Below, in pieces: positions 47,129 to 57,434 of a DNA stretch of 64,000 nucleotides. A program made the translations under genes and the position numbers. Every line of letters begins with the position of its first letter. Position 1 is the stretch's first letter. Origin of the DNA: Neoscytalidium dimidiatum (Eukaryota > Ascomycota > Dothideomycetes > Botryosphaeriales > Botryosphaeriaceae). The notes under the pieces were generated by a model. It did no database searches. It was given only the letters and a program-made list of their open reading frames with translations, and was not told where the DNA came from. The DNA lies in contig CM074703.1 of NCBI GenBank assembly GCA_037367355.1, positions 3,162,001-3,226,000 on the forward strand, read 5' to 3'.

Positions 47129-48735
47129 TCACACTTTCCACGCTTTAGACACAAAGTTCTCCATATCAGCCCATACTACATCGGGCTGCTCAGACGGGCC
47201 GAAGTGCCCTCTCTGTCAAGAAACCATCAGCCTCAATATCTCTAGGATATAGGAATTCGAACAATAGAACCACTTACCTTGCTATGCTGATAGAATTTAG
47301 TGAATGTATTATTATATTCCTTGAAGTATGATCGTGGGGGGCTGCCGATGTCGTTCGGGAACCATGAAAATCCTAATGGCTTGCCTGTAAACGTGGGTGC
47401 GGTCTTCTCCGCAAAGCTGTTAATGGTCTATGAATCGTTAGTGGACAAAAATCTCGTCTAGGGGCAGCGGGGCGTCTGGTTTCGACCATAGCACCATTAT
47501 CTCGCCTATCCTAATCAGATTTTCAATTGAAGATCAATGACTTATGGGTAATCTATCCATTATGTAGAGCAGGGGAAAAGGTAAAAAAAAAAGCAAAGCA
47601 AGGGGAAGAATTACCATACAAGATGCGAAATCGGGTTGCTCCCAATCGTAAGTCCGGCTGTGCTCGACCTATCCCCGTGCAGCTTGACATTCGCTTGGCC
47701 CCATTGGTTGATCTCGGCCATACGCTGCAGGACGTATTTCTCGAAATCGGTGGACGGAGGATTTTTGGTCGAATCATACGTCGGGTGACCCCGTCAGAAG
47801 GTGACATGAGCAGCTAGTATTCCTAATTAACTTGCAAGCCCTCGGTCGAGTTGGCAATTCGCTGCATCCGTAGGAGACCTTTTACCTTTACACTCGTCAA
47901 ACAATTCCATCATATACTCTAACACCATAGCGCCCATATCGAAGCCTTCAGCAATATAACCCTTTGCACCGAAGCAGACGTTGATCATTAGCTTATTGAG
48001 GATGCGTGCCGTGTCAATGGTGTAGTATGGCTTCGTCAATGGGGGAGGCGACGAGAGACCGGTGCCGACCAAAGACGGCACGATGAGGTGGTAGGGAAGC
48101 TCATCAGGTTTTTCTGCGTATTGTGCTTATACTCTCCGCAACAAGGGCATGTATATCATATACGAATCTAGATAAGTTTGGACATAACCTGTTAGCCCGT
48201 TCTCTCAAAACTTTCTTTCTAGCTAGCTAGAAACAAGCTTACCAGGAAAGCCGTGGCTCAGGGTGATAGGAATAGCGTCCTTCTTAGCGGAGAAGAGCGC
48301 GGCAGAGTGGATCAAATGGCTATCCCCGTCGTCTTCGTCATCATTGAAGGCTAATTTGTATTGCGGGACGCTATTGAGCATGTCTTCTTGTTTGCGGCTA
48401 CTAAAACTTGCATTTCCTGAAGACGCGTTAGGGAGACCTTTGGGCTTATAGTGCACTGTAGTAGTCGACTCGTTCAGCCAGTAGTCCACTGTATTTACAA
48501 GCCAGTCCTTGGGCACACCATATTCCCAGCTAGTCCCAGAGTTCTCGTAGGTCGGGTGGGGAGCAGTGAAGAGCTTCAGATGAGCCTTGAAATTCTGAAT
48601 ATCCGTTTCGGAGACATTGATTCGGAACTCCGAAAGGACTGCATCTGAAGCTATGGGGTAAGGCGGCGGAGAAAATGCCAACGTTGATATGGTAAGCATT
48701 GACAAGATATATGCTGATAAGGCAAGCTTCAACAT
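47129..48735 (-). pseudogene. Epoxide hydrolase-like gene with in-frame stops
   Basis: Alpha/beta-hydrolase of the microsomal/fungal epoxide hydrolase family with signal peptide (MLKLALSAYILSMLTISTLA) and EHN N-terminal domain. Recoverable pieces on the minus strand: 48735-48243 to the oxyanion motif HGFPG; 48167-47887 with ELPYHLIVPSLVGTGLSSPP and the nucleophile region EGFDMGA; 47813-47615 with HPTYDSTKNPPSTDFEKY; from 47510 IGEIMVLWSKPDAPLPLDEI; about 47420-47280 with GKPLGFSWFPNDIG; 47225-47129 with the His region RGHFGPSEQPDVVW. The family-consistent frame carries TAA at 48127-48129 and TGA at 47794-47796 and breaks near 47,440, where an exon end and donor seem deleted. An alternative 129-bp intron (48114-48242) would avoid the TAA but remove conserved residues. 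Most likely a recent pseudogene. Confidence 0.72.
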
Positions 48736-49709
48736 GGTAGGTGGCGCCACGGTGTTGAGTTCAAGCTTTCCAGCGAGTAGTTTGGCCGAAAGACAGGGGA
48801 AGGGATATGAGTAGCAGATGACAATAAGCTTTTGACTTATTGGTACCTCTATTCTTATAACTTATGGTGTGTTGCATGGACTCCTGAGTAATTGCCATCG
48901 CTCTCGGTTTTGAAGGCGAATACGACCTAGAAACTATGGCTCCTCGTCTAGGGACGCAACGTCATACTATAAGGAGACATGACCTAGAAAGAAATTCTAT
49001 TGATCGGGATAATTATCTGCGTCTGAGATGCTCCTATTTAGATAGTTGGTCTTGGCTTATGACACTCTTCTATCAATCTTGATCTTTCTTAGACTCCTAG
49101 CGACTTGAAGCATCGTTTAGTACCTACTGTCTTGTTTCGTACTTCGTATTTCGCATTGACTCTTCATCAACAACAGACTGAATATGATACCGCAATCACT
49201 TGAACAGAAGACTAAGCATGGCCTTCAGAAAGTTGCTAGAGAGTACAAGGTGGATTCAAGACACTCGTAGGAGAAGTAGCAACGGCAGACGATCCACCCC
49301 ATGTAGAACACCACACGAAGTCATATTCAGAACTTACATGCGTGCCTATAAGTGCACGTTTTGTGGCACGTACATAGGTTTGCTCATCGTCAGTGGAAGA
49401 TGGCACATGCTGACATGTTGCGTCCCAGTGCGAGGCTGCTCCCGGTGGTGACCTCTCTGGAAACGCTACTCCTAGAACTTCCCGTGCTAGCTATGCAGGC
49501 GAGTCTACCTGTTTTTAAACACATTATGCTACATAGAGTTCAGAAAGGCACACATACTTCTTCCAGTTGAACTTATTCCTGCTTTGGTAGAATTTAAGTT
49601 CAATCAGGAGCAGCGGAAGAATTCTGATAGAAATTAGAATTAGGGGCGGGTTAATGAATACTAACTAAAGATTACCAAGTAATGTTTTTAGCACACTTAA
49701 CCCGGTCGC
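48736..49709. other. Intergenic
   Basis: Former promoter of the epoxide hydrolase and 3' side of the arrestin-like gene. AT-richer than neighbouring regions; no supported gene. Confidence 0.5.
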
Positions 49710-51266
49710 CTATCCTACACTAACGTAGCCCCTCCTTGGCGGCCGCACCCAGGAATCGGTCGGCGAACGCACTGGTACCGGTGTTCCGGCTGATCTCTCC
49801 TCGATAGGCTCCAACTGCTGTTCTCCCGAGTGCTCCCAGGGCAGGTGGAGGTGCGCTCTCGGCGGAAAGCGCATCTGAGAGGGCCGCGTCGGAGGCATCG
49901 TGCTTGGCATTGTGTTCGTCACGGAGCTCTCGTTCGAGAATTCTAAGGCTGCTGGTAATCGTCCTGGCGCCAGCAGCTCGCGTGCGGCGCTCAAGGCCAG
50001 TGCATGGCGGCAGGCCGAACAAGAAGCAGCGCCGGGCGTGCCTGGATAGGTATCCACGCTGTGGGAAAGGAGCAGATCAAGATCAATCATCCGTTTCTGT
50101 ACCACAGTGACAGGAGTTGTGTAGTTGAGGTTGAAGGTGTATCCCTCGCATTTGAACTCTGCTTGGACGGAGACAGTGTGCGTTTTGGAAATATTGAACG
50201 TCTTGATATTCGGGCTGACTGTTTCGTCGACCTTGTACACCCTCTTGAAGAGAGACTGAGTACCATCCTGCTCGAGAAGGTATGGCTTCGACGTCTCGAT
50301 CCGCTGATCTTCCATGGGGAACTTCCTCTCGCGTAAGTTCTTCGGCTGGTTGATTGGACCTAGACAGATGCGCAACCGGGCGAATCTGTCGTTCCTTGCT
50401 AGGATAGATGTCTCTTCCTTCAAACAGATTCTGAGGTTGAGTAATTCAATGCGAGACTTGTCAGGATCGGCTGGGTGCTTAGGCTTGGGAGTGAAGAGGA
50501 TGGTAACTGGTAATTGGCGTCCAGGGATGATCAGATCGGGCACGAAGATGGTTGGTGTAAGGCGAAGATGAGGGCCTATTGGAGTGCAGTCGCGCAAAAG
50601 CAATTTGCGCAACTTCTCGGAGCTGACACAGGACCGTAGAGATCTTGTGGGCCTGTGAAGGCGGCGAATGACTGTTTTTAGCTCCTGGCCGTCTGCAGAT
50701 GGCACTTCTTGTTGCTCCTTGGAGATGTCCATTATCAATTCATGCTCCTCCTTATAGGGTGGTAGATCTCGACTGGCACGGGACATGCGTGCTAGGATAC
50801 CGTATTTTATCCTCACCATGTTGCCGTCGGCATCGTACTGCTCGAAAGTAGGAGGAAGACGGTGGCGCTGTATAGCGAACTTGAGGGAAGTTCTCGATGA
50901 GCCATACTTTCCGACAGTATCGGTGAATTCAGGGATTATGAACTGGAAGGGCCAAGTTCCGTTTGCTTGGTTAGTTGGCGATTGTATGAGCCGCTTCACA
51001 ACATCGACCAGCATGTTCTTGTTGACGACAGAGGTGCGAAGGATGGGCGGAGAAGAGCTGCCTTTATCCGATCCGAAGTCTGTTTCGCTGGTGCCAGTGA
51101 GCACGACGTCCATGGAATCTATGAGTTCACGTTGCAAGGAGACTGTAACGTGGCCGCTGATGGTGTCCCCGGGGCTGAACGTGAGCTGCGGATTCAAGAT
51201 GGTTATGCGGAGGGGATTGTGGGAACGTGGAGTAGCAGCCACTACTGGGGGCAGGGGTGTTTCCAT
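49710..51266 (-). CDS. Arrestin-like (ART/alpha-arrestin) protein
   Basis: Intronless, 518 residues. The N-terminal arrestin fold starts at about residue 17: LRITILNPQLTFSPGDTISG then HVTVSLQRELI, followed by WPFQFIIPEFTD. The C-terminal arrestin sandwich begins near residue 235 (HLRLTPTIFVPDLIIPGRQL) and runs to about residue 395 (FNLNYTTPVTVVQKRMIDLD). The last ~115 residues are Pro/Ser-rich and disordered. In fungi such proteins recruit the Rsp5/HulA ubiquitin ligase to membrane transporters; an LPxY-type motif (LPPY, near residue 170) could serve for that, though it is not a canonical PPxY. The specific cargo is unknown. Confidence 0.83.
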   Translation of the reverse strand: METPLPPVVAATPRSHNPLRITILNPQLTFSPGDTISGHVTVSLQRELIDSMDVVLTGTSETDFGSDKGSSSPPILRTSVVNKNMLVDVVKRLIQSPTNQANGTWPFQFIIPEFTDTVGKYGSSRTSLKFAIQRHRLPPTFEQYDADGNMVRIKYGILARMSRASRDLPPYKEEHELIMDISKEQQEVPSADGQELKTVIRRLHRPTRSLRSCVSSEKLRKLLLRDCTPIGPHLRLTPTIFVPDLIIPGRQLPVTILFTPKPKHPADPDKSRIELLNLRICLKEETSILARNDRFARLRICLGPINQPKNLRERKFPMEDQRIETSKPYLLEQDGTQSLFKRVYKVDETVSPNIKTFNISKTHTVSVQAEFKCEGYTFNLNYTTPVTVVQKRMIDLDLLLSHSVDTYPGTPGAASCSACRHALALSAARELLAPGRLPAALEFSNESSVTNTMPSTMPPTRPSQMRFPPRAHLHLPWEHSGEQQLEPIEERSAGTPVPVRSPTDSWVRPPRRGYVSVG

Positions 51267-52021
51267 GGCGGACGAGGTCGAGCCTGAGCTCGAGGACCAA
51301 GAAGAATAGTGGTAGGCTGGTGACAGTGGGGTAGGGAGAACAAGAGGAGATCAACAAGATGAGGGATGGGTGTTGTTTATGGAAACTGGCGCAAATGGCT
51401 GTTTGGAGAAGCAGCCAGAGCGCGATGAGAGGAAGGAGCAGAAGAGTTTGCCGGCAACACGCCATCGGGATCATCTCATCCAAAGGATCATTCAGAAAAG
51501 AGGTTCATGGATACCCCACCGGCAGTTAGCACATCTGAGCTGTGTTGTAACCGGACAACTGAAGAGTGAGTATTCAAGGGCGAGTACATCGGTGGTCCGC
51601 CGGGTAGCTTTGGCGTCGCATCATATCCGGGAAAAGGGAAGGAAAATAGTAGGGCAGTAGAATCAAAGTGAAAATTGTAATGGTGAAGGTTACGCTTGGT
51701 GAGCTGTCGTTAAAGGTCAACGAGATAGCGATTATCGAGATGAGGTGAGGGTGGGAGTGTGGTGTGGAAGAGAACTGACGCGAGCGGGGAGACGCGTCGC
51801 GCGTCAATCCATCGGCGAGTCGGCGCCGTCGCTGCGGGCGCGGCACCAAATGCATCACCCACCATTTCTGATCTTCCACCCCAAGCCTCGAGCTTGCTCC
51901 CACCGCCTCTGCCTCCTCTTTTTGAAATATCCCTCAACCACGACGCACACTCCAACCATACACCTAGAATCAGGATACGAACCTCCCAAAAATCGGTCAA
52001 TTCGTCCAAATCCTTCCAAAA
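51267..52021. promoter_or_regulatory. Shared upstream region of arrestin-like gene and DPB4
   Basis: The two genes are divergent with 755 bp between starts, so both promoters lie here. No specific motif identified. Confidence 0.5.
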
Positions 52022-52983
52022 ATGCCCGCGCGCAAGAGTAACGCCTCCGCGGTTGAGGAGGACACAGGCCTCAGCGTCGAGGTTCGCTCTCACCGGCCGT
52101 TACACCTCTTCGCCGAATCTAGCATCTGACCCTTTGCAGGACCTCAACCTCCCAAAGACCATGGTCAACCGCCTGGCAAAAGGCGCGCTACCCCCAAACT
52201 TCAACGTCCAGAGCGTCGCCCAGTCTGCCATTTCCAAAAGCGCTACCGTCTTCGTGAACTACCTGACCGCTCAGTACGTCCCCGGCCCGCCAAGCCCCAG
52301 CTTCCTCGGCACATAACCTTGGGAAATGCAATCGCTGACCCTCCCTGCCGCTGCCCAGTGCCAGCGACATCGCCGCGCGCCAGAATAAGAAGACGATCCA
52401 GCCCAAAGACGTGCTCGACGCGCTGAAAGAGCTCGAGTTCGACATGTTCATCGACCGCACCAGCAACGAGCTGAACAGTACGCCTCCCACACTCCAACAC
52501 CTCCCGTACAAGAAGAGAATAATCGTCTGACTTCCCTCCCCCCCGCGCAAAACAGAATACCAAGAAATTCAATGCACAAAGCGCAACACCTACCGCCGCC
52601 GCGTCAAGGACGAGAAGCGCGCCGCCGAGGCCCTCGCAAACGGCGGCACGCCCGTTCCCGCCGGCAGTGGCAGCGCATCCACCGCCGCCGGGCACGGATC
52701 CGCGGCGCACGACGACGAGAATGGCGAACCGGCAGCGAAAAAGGTGCGCGTGGATCTGGAGAATGGGGACCAGGACATGGAAGATGAAGGGGATCAAGAC
52801 GAGGGCGAGGACGAAGAAGGAGAGGAGGAAGACCAGGAAGAAGAGGAGGAAGAACAGGAGGATGAGGAAGAAGAGGAGGAAGGAGAGGACGAGGAAGGGA
52901 AGGGTGACGAGGAGGATTTATTGGAGGAGAAAGTGGTGAGAGAGGATGAGGACGAAGCGCTGGATGGGGAGGAGAGCGATTAA
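52022..52983 (+). CDS. DPB4: DNA polymerase epsilon subunit Dpb4 / POLE3 (histone fold)
   Basis: Histone-fold partner in DNA polymerase epsilon and in CHRAC/ISW2-type remodellers. Four exons: 52022-52081, 52140-52273, 52359-52477 and 52556-52983; 246 residues. The histone fold is residues ~20-105: LNLPKTMVNRLAKGALPPNF, ISKSATVFVNYLTA, then ASDIAARQNKKTIQPKDVLD and ALKELEFDMF. After a basic linker (KRNTYRRRVKDEKRAAE) the C-terminal ~80 residues are almost entirely Glu/Asp, as in other Dpb4/POLE3 proteins. Intron phases preserve the fold exactly. Convergent with the following gene. Confidence 0.93.
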
Positions 52984-53497
52984 CTCGGGAATAGCCGCTC
53001 CGCTGACGCGGCGAGGCGATGATGGTAGAGAAAAGGGTTATGGAGGCATGATTATTGGCGTTTGTATACCGGGCATGGTATGGGTTACATCTTTCTCTTG
53101 TTCTGGATATGCGGCGCTTTGGGGAGGGGCTGAACTTGCGAAAGCCCCTCAGGGTGGGATGCTTGCTTCTGGGTATAATGGTGCTCATCTCTTGCAATTC
53201 ATATGTCACAAGTGAAGACAAGGTAATGATGAGAGCCATTTCCATGATTATCTGAGCATTTCTATATGTGTCTTTGCCAGTTGTTGTATATTCATTTCTC
53301 GTTGCTGCTTCACTCTTTCCATTCGCCTAACCGTGTCAACGCGAACATTGAAGCTCCTCCTGGAGCATCCTAACAATGCGTCAAGCCCTGATCCGAGCAA
53401 CGGTCGCGCTTAGCCATATTATCTTGCCTACCTTCAGCAAGTGAACCACCATTTCCACGGAGTCAAACCACCTTCCAGCCCGCTCAGCGTCACCCCT
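52984..53497. other. Intergenic between convergent genes
   Basis: 3' regions of DPB4 and of the following minus-strand gene; nothing else recognised. Confidence 0.5.
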
Positions 53498-54524
53498 TCA
53501 ACCCGACACCTGCTGCTGAGCCTGCAGCGCCACCACCGCGGCACTGCCTCTCCTCCGCGCCTCCTCCAGCGGATCTCCATACCGGCCCCTCACCATCCTC
53601 TCGCGCTCGACCAGCACCTCCTCCGCCTTGACCCACTCCTCGGCCGCCTTCTTGTTCTTCCAGCTCCAGCCGGGCGCCTCCGCCTCGCGCTCCCACCTGT
53701 ACCCGCTGGCCGCGTGCACGCCCGGCTGCTGCATCTTCTTGCCCCCACCACCACCGCCGCTCCCGCTCCCTCCACCGCCCTCCAAGATCCCCTCCACCGA
53801 CGCGTCCCCAACACCGCTCGCCGCCGGCACGATCCTGCTGCCGCTCCCCCCGAACGCCGGCAGCACGCGCTTCCCGTTCTCGTTGATCACGGCGTCGACG
53901 GCGGCGGCGGCCGCGCGCGTCGCGCTCGTGTTGGCGGCGCCCTGCGAGCTCGGCGGCGAGAGCTCCGAGTGCGCGAGCGTGGTGGTCGGGGTGGAGGGCG
54001 GCAGGGTGACGCCGCCGGCGGCGCCGCCGGTGTTCGCAGCGTTGCTGGTGTTGGCGTTGTTTGCGCTGTCCGGGAAGAGGTCGTCGTCCGAGTCGCCGGC
54101 GGCGGACGCGGGTGAGGAGTGCATGGTTGAGTCGCCGTCGGCGTCTGTGCGGGGTGCGGGGAAAAACGGTATTAGCTTGGCGGTATTATAGAAGGAGAGA
54201 GGGGACTTTTTCTGTAGAGGGGGGATAGAGGGAGGAATCGGGGGATGTGAGGTGAGGTCGTGTTCGCTGGTGGTGATGTAGCTCGTTTGGCGATGCAAGC
54301 TGCGGGTTTTGGGCCGATGACGATGGCAGCGACGGACGTACCTGACATGGCGGCGGGCGACTGCGATGCGGAGGTCTTGCTGCGCTTAGCTGGGCGGGAG
54401 TCTTCTGCGTCGTCCGCCAGGGTTGCGGTGTTGAGATTGGTGTTGTCGTCGTTGGACGCGGATGCGGATGCTGCTGAGGTGTGCGGAGCGGGAGAAGTGC
54501 CGTTGTTGCGGTCCATTGCAGCTT

Positions 54525-54559
<35 letters not shown>

Positions 54560-54585
54560 GCGCGCGGTGACGTGCAGGTCGGCAT
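53498..54585 (-). CDS. Conserved-looking fungal protein of unknown function
   Basis: Two exons, 54585-54342 and 54144-53498 (197-bp intron gtacgt...cacag), 296 residues. Family not recognised. The N-terminus has a poly-Ala run (12 Ala) and then Ser/Asn/Thr-rich disorder with a possible nuclear signal (RPAKRSK). Residues ~85-100 are acidic (GDSDDDLFPDS). The only block that looks folded and conserved is C-terminal: SGYRWEREAEAPGWSWKNKK followed by a charged helix ending RMVRGRYGDPLEEA. The poly-Ala tract is encoded by a GCC/GCG trinucleotide array at about 54525-54560 that may vary in length. A nuclear role is inference only. Confidence 0.7.
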
Positions 54586-55132
54586 GGTTTAGCTTGGAGC
54601 TTTCGGTGCGGGTGAGCTTCGGCAGCCCTGGATTTTAAGGGAAGCTTTCCCCGCAAAACCGGGCCCGACGCCGCGAGGTCGTGTCGCTTCGCTTCGCGCT
54701 CCGGGCGAGCCACTCTCTTTTGAGTTGCTGTGGCGGCTGCCTACTCATCAGACCGGATCGCAGCGTGCTACCTTGGGTGCCGAGGATAGAGAGTCTATGA
54801 AACTACCCGCGCCGTGGCGAGTCAGACGATTGTTTATAGTATTTCATTTCAAGCGCCATGTAAAGCAGTTGGATATCTTATCTTTTCCATTTTGAGCCTA
54901 GAGCCACCCTCCTTCAAGGAAGCCTGACTTCTCTTCCTGATAAGCCTATTATTCACTCATAGTATGACTGCTGCTGCCTTGTTCACATTAGCCAGCCTCT
55001 GTAGACCCAATAGTATGGTATGGATAATCGAATGACTCCCAGAAATGCCTTCCGATCGCCGAACGCCGTCACTTTTCCGCCATTTGAGGATCCTCGCAAT
55101 TTACAATGACAACCAGGCTCGGTAGTCTCCAG
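54586..55132. other. Intergenic
   Basis: Promoter of the preceding minus-strand gene and 3' side of PRP31. Nothing else recognised. Confidence 0.5.
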
Positions 55133-57035
55133 TTACTGCTTTTGCTTCTTCACTGGCAGGCTCGGCACCTTGAAGCCGTCTGAATCCTTCTTTGCGCCAG
55201 TCTCTGTCTTCGCGCCTGCGATCTGAGTGAAGGTGCCACCACTAAACCATCTGTCTTCCTCGGCCTTCCTCTTGCGGTTCATCTCCTCACGCACCTTCGG
55301 GTCAACCAGTTCAAGACCTTGCACGGGCGTGAAAGCGATGGTAGAAGCCGTACCAGCTGTTCCTACGCCCGAGGTCCTCAAGCCCTGGCCCTTGAGCACA
55401 CTGACATTTCCAGCAGTGGCACCGCGAATTGTGGATGCCATGCCGCTGACAGGAGTGGCGCCACCCCAACCGGGATTCTTCTTGCTCAGCTTCGCCTTGG
55501 TGCGCTGATCAATCTGCGTGGCACGGATACGTCCGTCGTTGCCTTGGCCGATCATTCCGAGACCCTTCGTGCCATCGCCCGTACCATAACCAACCTCCGC
55601 TTCTTCTTTGCCGAAAGCCATGCGGTTCTGTGCCTTGCGCAGCTCCGTCATTGCATAAGCTTCCTTGGCCTTGCGGACGCGGCGTCCACCACGTTTCCGC
55701 GATGGCTTGTCGTCCGGCACTGGGAGGGCCCGGACACCCTTGTTTGGCGGTGGCTCCGTAAGCTTGTCAAGGCGGTCAAGGCACTGCTGCTTCAGGCTCA
55801 TACCAGTGGAACCGTCGGGGCTGCTGTGGATGCTATCAACTCTTGCCGCCAAGACAATCTTCGCCGAGACAATCCTCATAGCCTGCTTCTTCAAGTCGTT
55901 GGGAATGTTCCGGATGATTTCGGAGTGATACAGGAAGCCCTGATGCCTGATGCTGGTGTTGGTTGCAAACCCGGTTCCTGTTGATCTTTTCGACCCAAGA
56001 ATAGAGATGTTGCAGGCGGGAGTCTTGGCGAGACCTTTGATTCCTCCGGCATAGTTGATGAGTTGTGCGGCAGTAAGGGATCCGATCAGGTTCGTCAGGT
56101 TCGGTGCGAATATGTTCATACGAGACTGAACATATTCCGTTAGGATCTTCTTTGCCTGATCAAGCTGCAGAGTCATCTCGCAAGCATTCAGGACAGTATT
56201 CAGCTCCGCCTCCGTGAGCTCTCGGCCCTGGGAGGTTGTAGATTCGACAGTGACAACCATCATGGAGGGTCCGTCGAGAACCTTGTTGAGAGGCTGGCCA
56301 ACAAGATTGTCCGAAGAGAAAGACTTCTTCTTGATCGACTCTGCATCCATAGGACCATTTCCAATGATAGCAACGGTCTTCGCATAGTCCAGAGGGTGGG
56401 TAACCAGGGTTTCCAGTTCTGGGAAGCGGACAGAGTAGTGATCCCTAATGAACTTGTGGACAAGGATAATCTCGCTATCGATCTGCGTGGCAAGCGTGTT
56501 GGACTGAGTGAGCAGCTTGTACTCCGGGTTATCCTCGATGGAGCCGATGTTTTTGGTTTGCTTCTCGGGCGGAAGCCCCTTGTAATGTGCAATTTTCTGT
56601 GGACGGCGACATTCGTCAGGGCTGTATCTCACAAGGATGTAAACCAATATATGGAGCGCAGGGAGATGGAGGAATGCTTACCTCAAGTACTGGCTGTAGT
56701 GTCTTCATCAAGCCGGCCACGCTCCGCACATCGCTCACGCCTCCCAGTTGCATCTTCTCAACCCTGGCTTTGGTCTCTTCTTCATCTTCGGGTGCGTCGC
56801 GGTTCTCCTTCTCAGTAGCAGCATTCATAAGATCTTCGTCGTCGTCAACTTCCTCCTCGTCGCCGTCGAGATCCATGCCACCCTCCGGACCTGCCTTGAA
56901 ATGTTGTGTTGCACCGTTTGTCGGGAAGAGTGAGGCGACGCCATCTGCTTCGGGGGGCTCGTTGTTTTGTTCCTCTTCATTTTCGTCGCCGGACTCCTCG
57001 AAGTCGTTCAATAGCTCGTCCGCGAGGGTCGCCAT
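55133..57035 (-). CDS. PRP31: U4/U6 snRNP protein Prp31
   Basis: Spliceosomal protein that binds the U4 snRNA k-turn with Snu13/15.5K and bridges U4/U6 to U5. Two exons, 57035-56682 and 56596-55133 (85-bp intron), 605 residues. The N-terminus MATLADELLNDFEESGDENE is acidic. The Nop domain covers about residues 200-350: landmarks ACEMTLQLDQAKKILTEYVQ, MNIFAPNLTNLIG, LINYAGGIKGLAKTPACNI. The Prp31 C-terminal region follows with SRKRGGRRVRKAKEAYAM and the conserved FGKEEAEVGYGTGDG. Length and order match the family. It diverges from CLF1, another splicing factor, across 399 bp. Confidence 0.96.
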
Positions 57036-57434
57036 CGTTGCGGTTTCACTATGTAAAGGATGCAGAGAGTGTGAGTTGAAGCGTAGAATCGAAGCAGCGA
57101 GCTTCGCGCGCTGTGGTTAGGGGAAAGAATCTGGTGGCGGGCTATCCGGCGGCCGTCGAGTCGAGTCGCGGAAAGTTGAAAGTCGTGGAGGACGAGGTTC
57201 GCAGCCAGAGCTTTGACATGCGGCACTCTTGGCGCCGTCGGCGTTTTCGCGCGCCGACTTCAATCTGCGCCCCAGCTTGCTCCAACTTTCTTGCCAAAAC
57301 AAGCTCCTCAGCACGCCCTTTGCGCCTCGCCTCCCACGCATAAAGCGTTGCGGCCACCCCTTCCATCCGTACCGCCCATCACCTACCGCGCTTCCTGAAC
57401 CCTCTTTCGGCACCAACCCCGTCCCACCGCCACC
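57036..57434. promoter_or_regulatory. Bidirectional promoter PRP31 / CLF1
   Basis: Two spliceosome genes start 399 bp apart in opposite directions. This segment must hold both promoters and leaders. It is GC-rich without a TATA box that I can identify. Confidence 0.65.
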
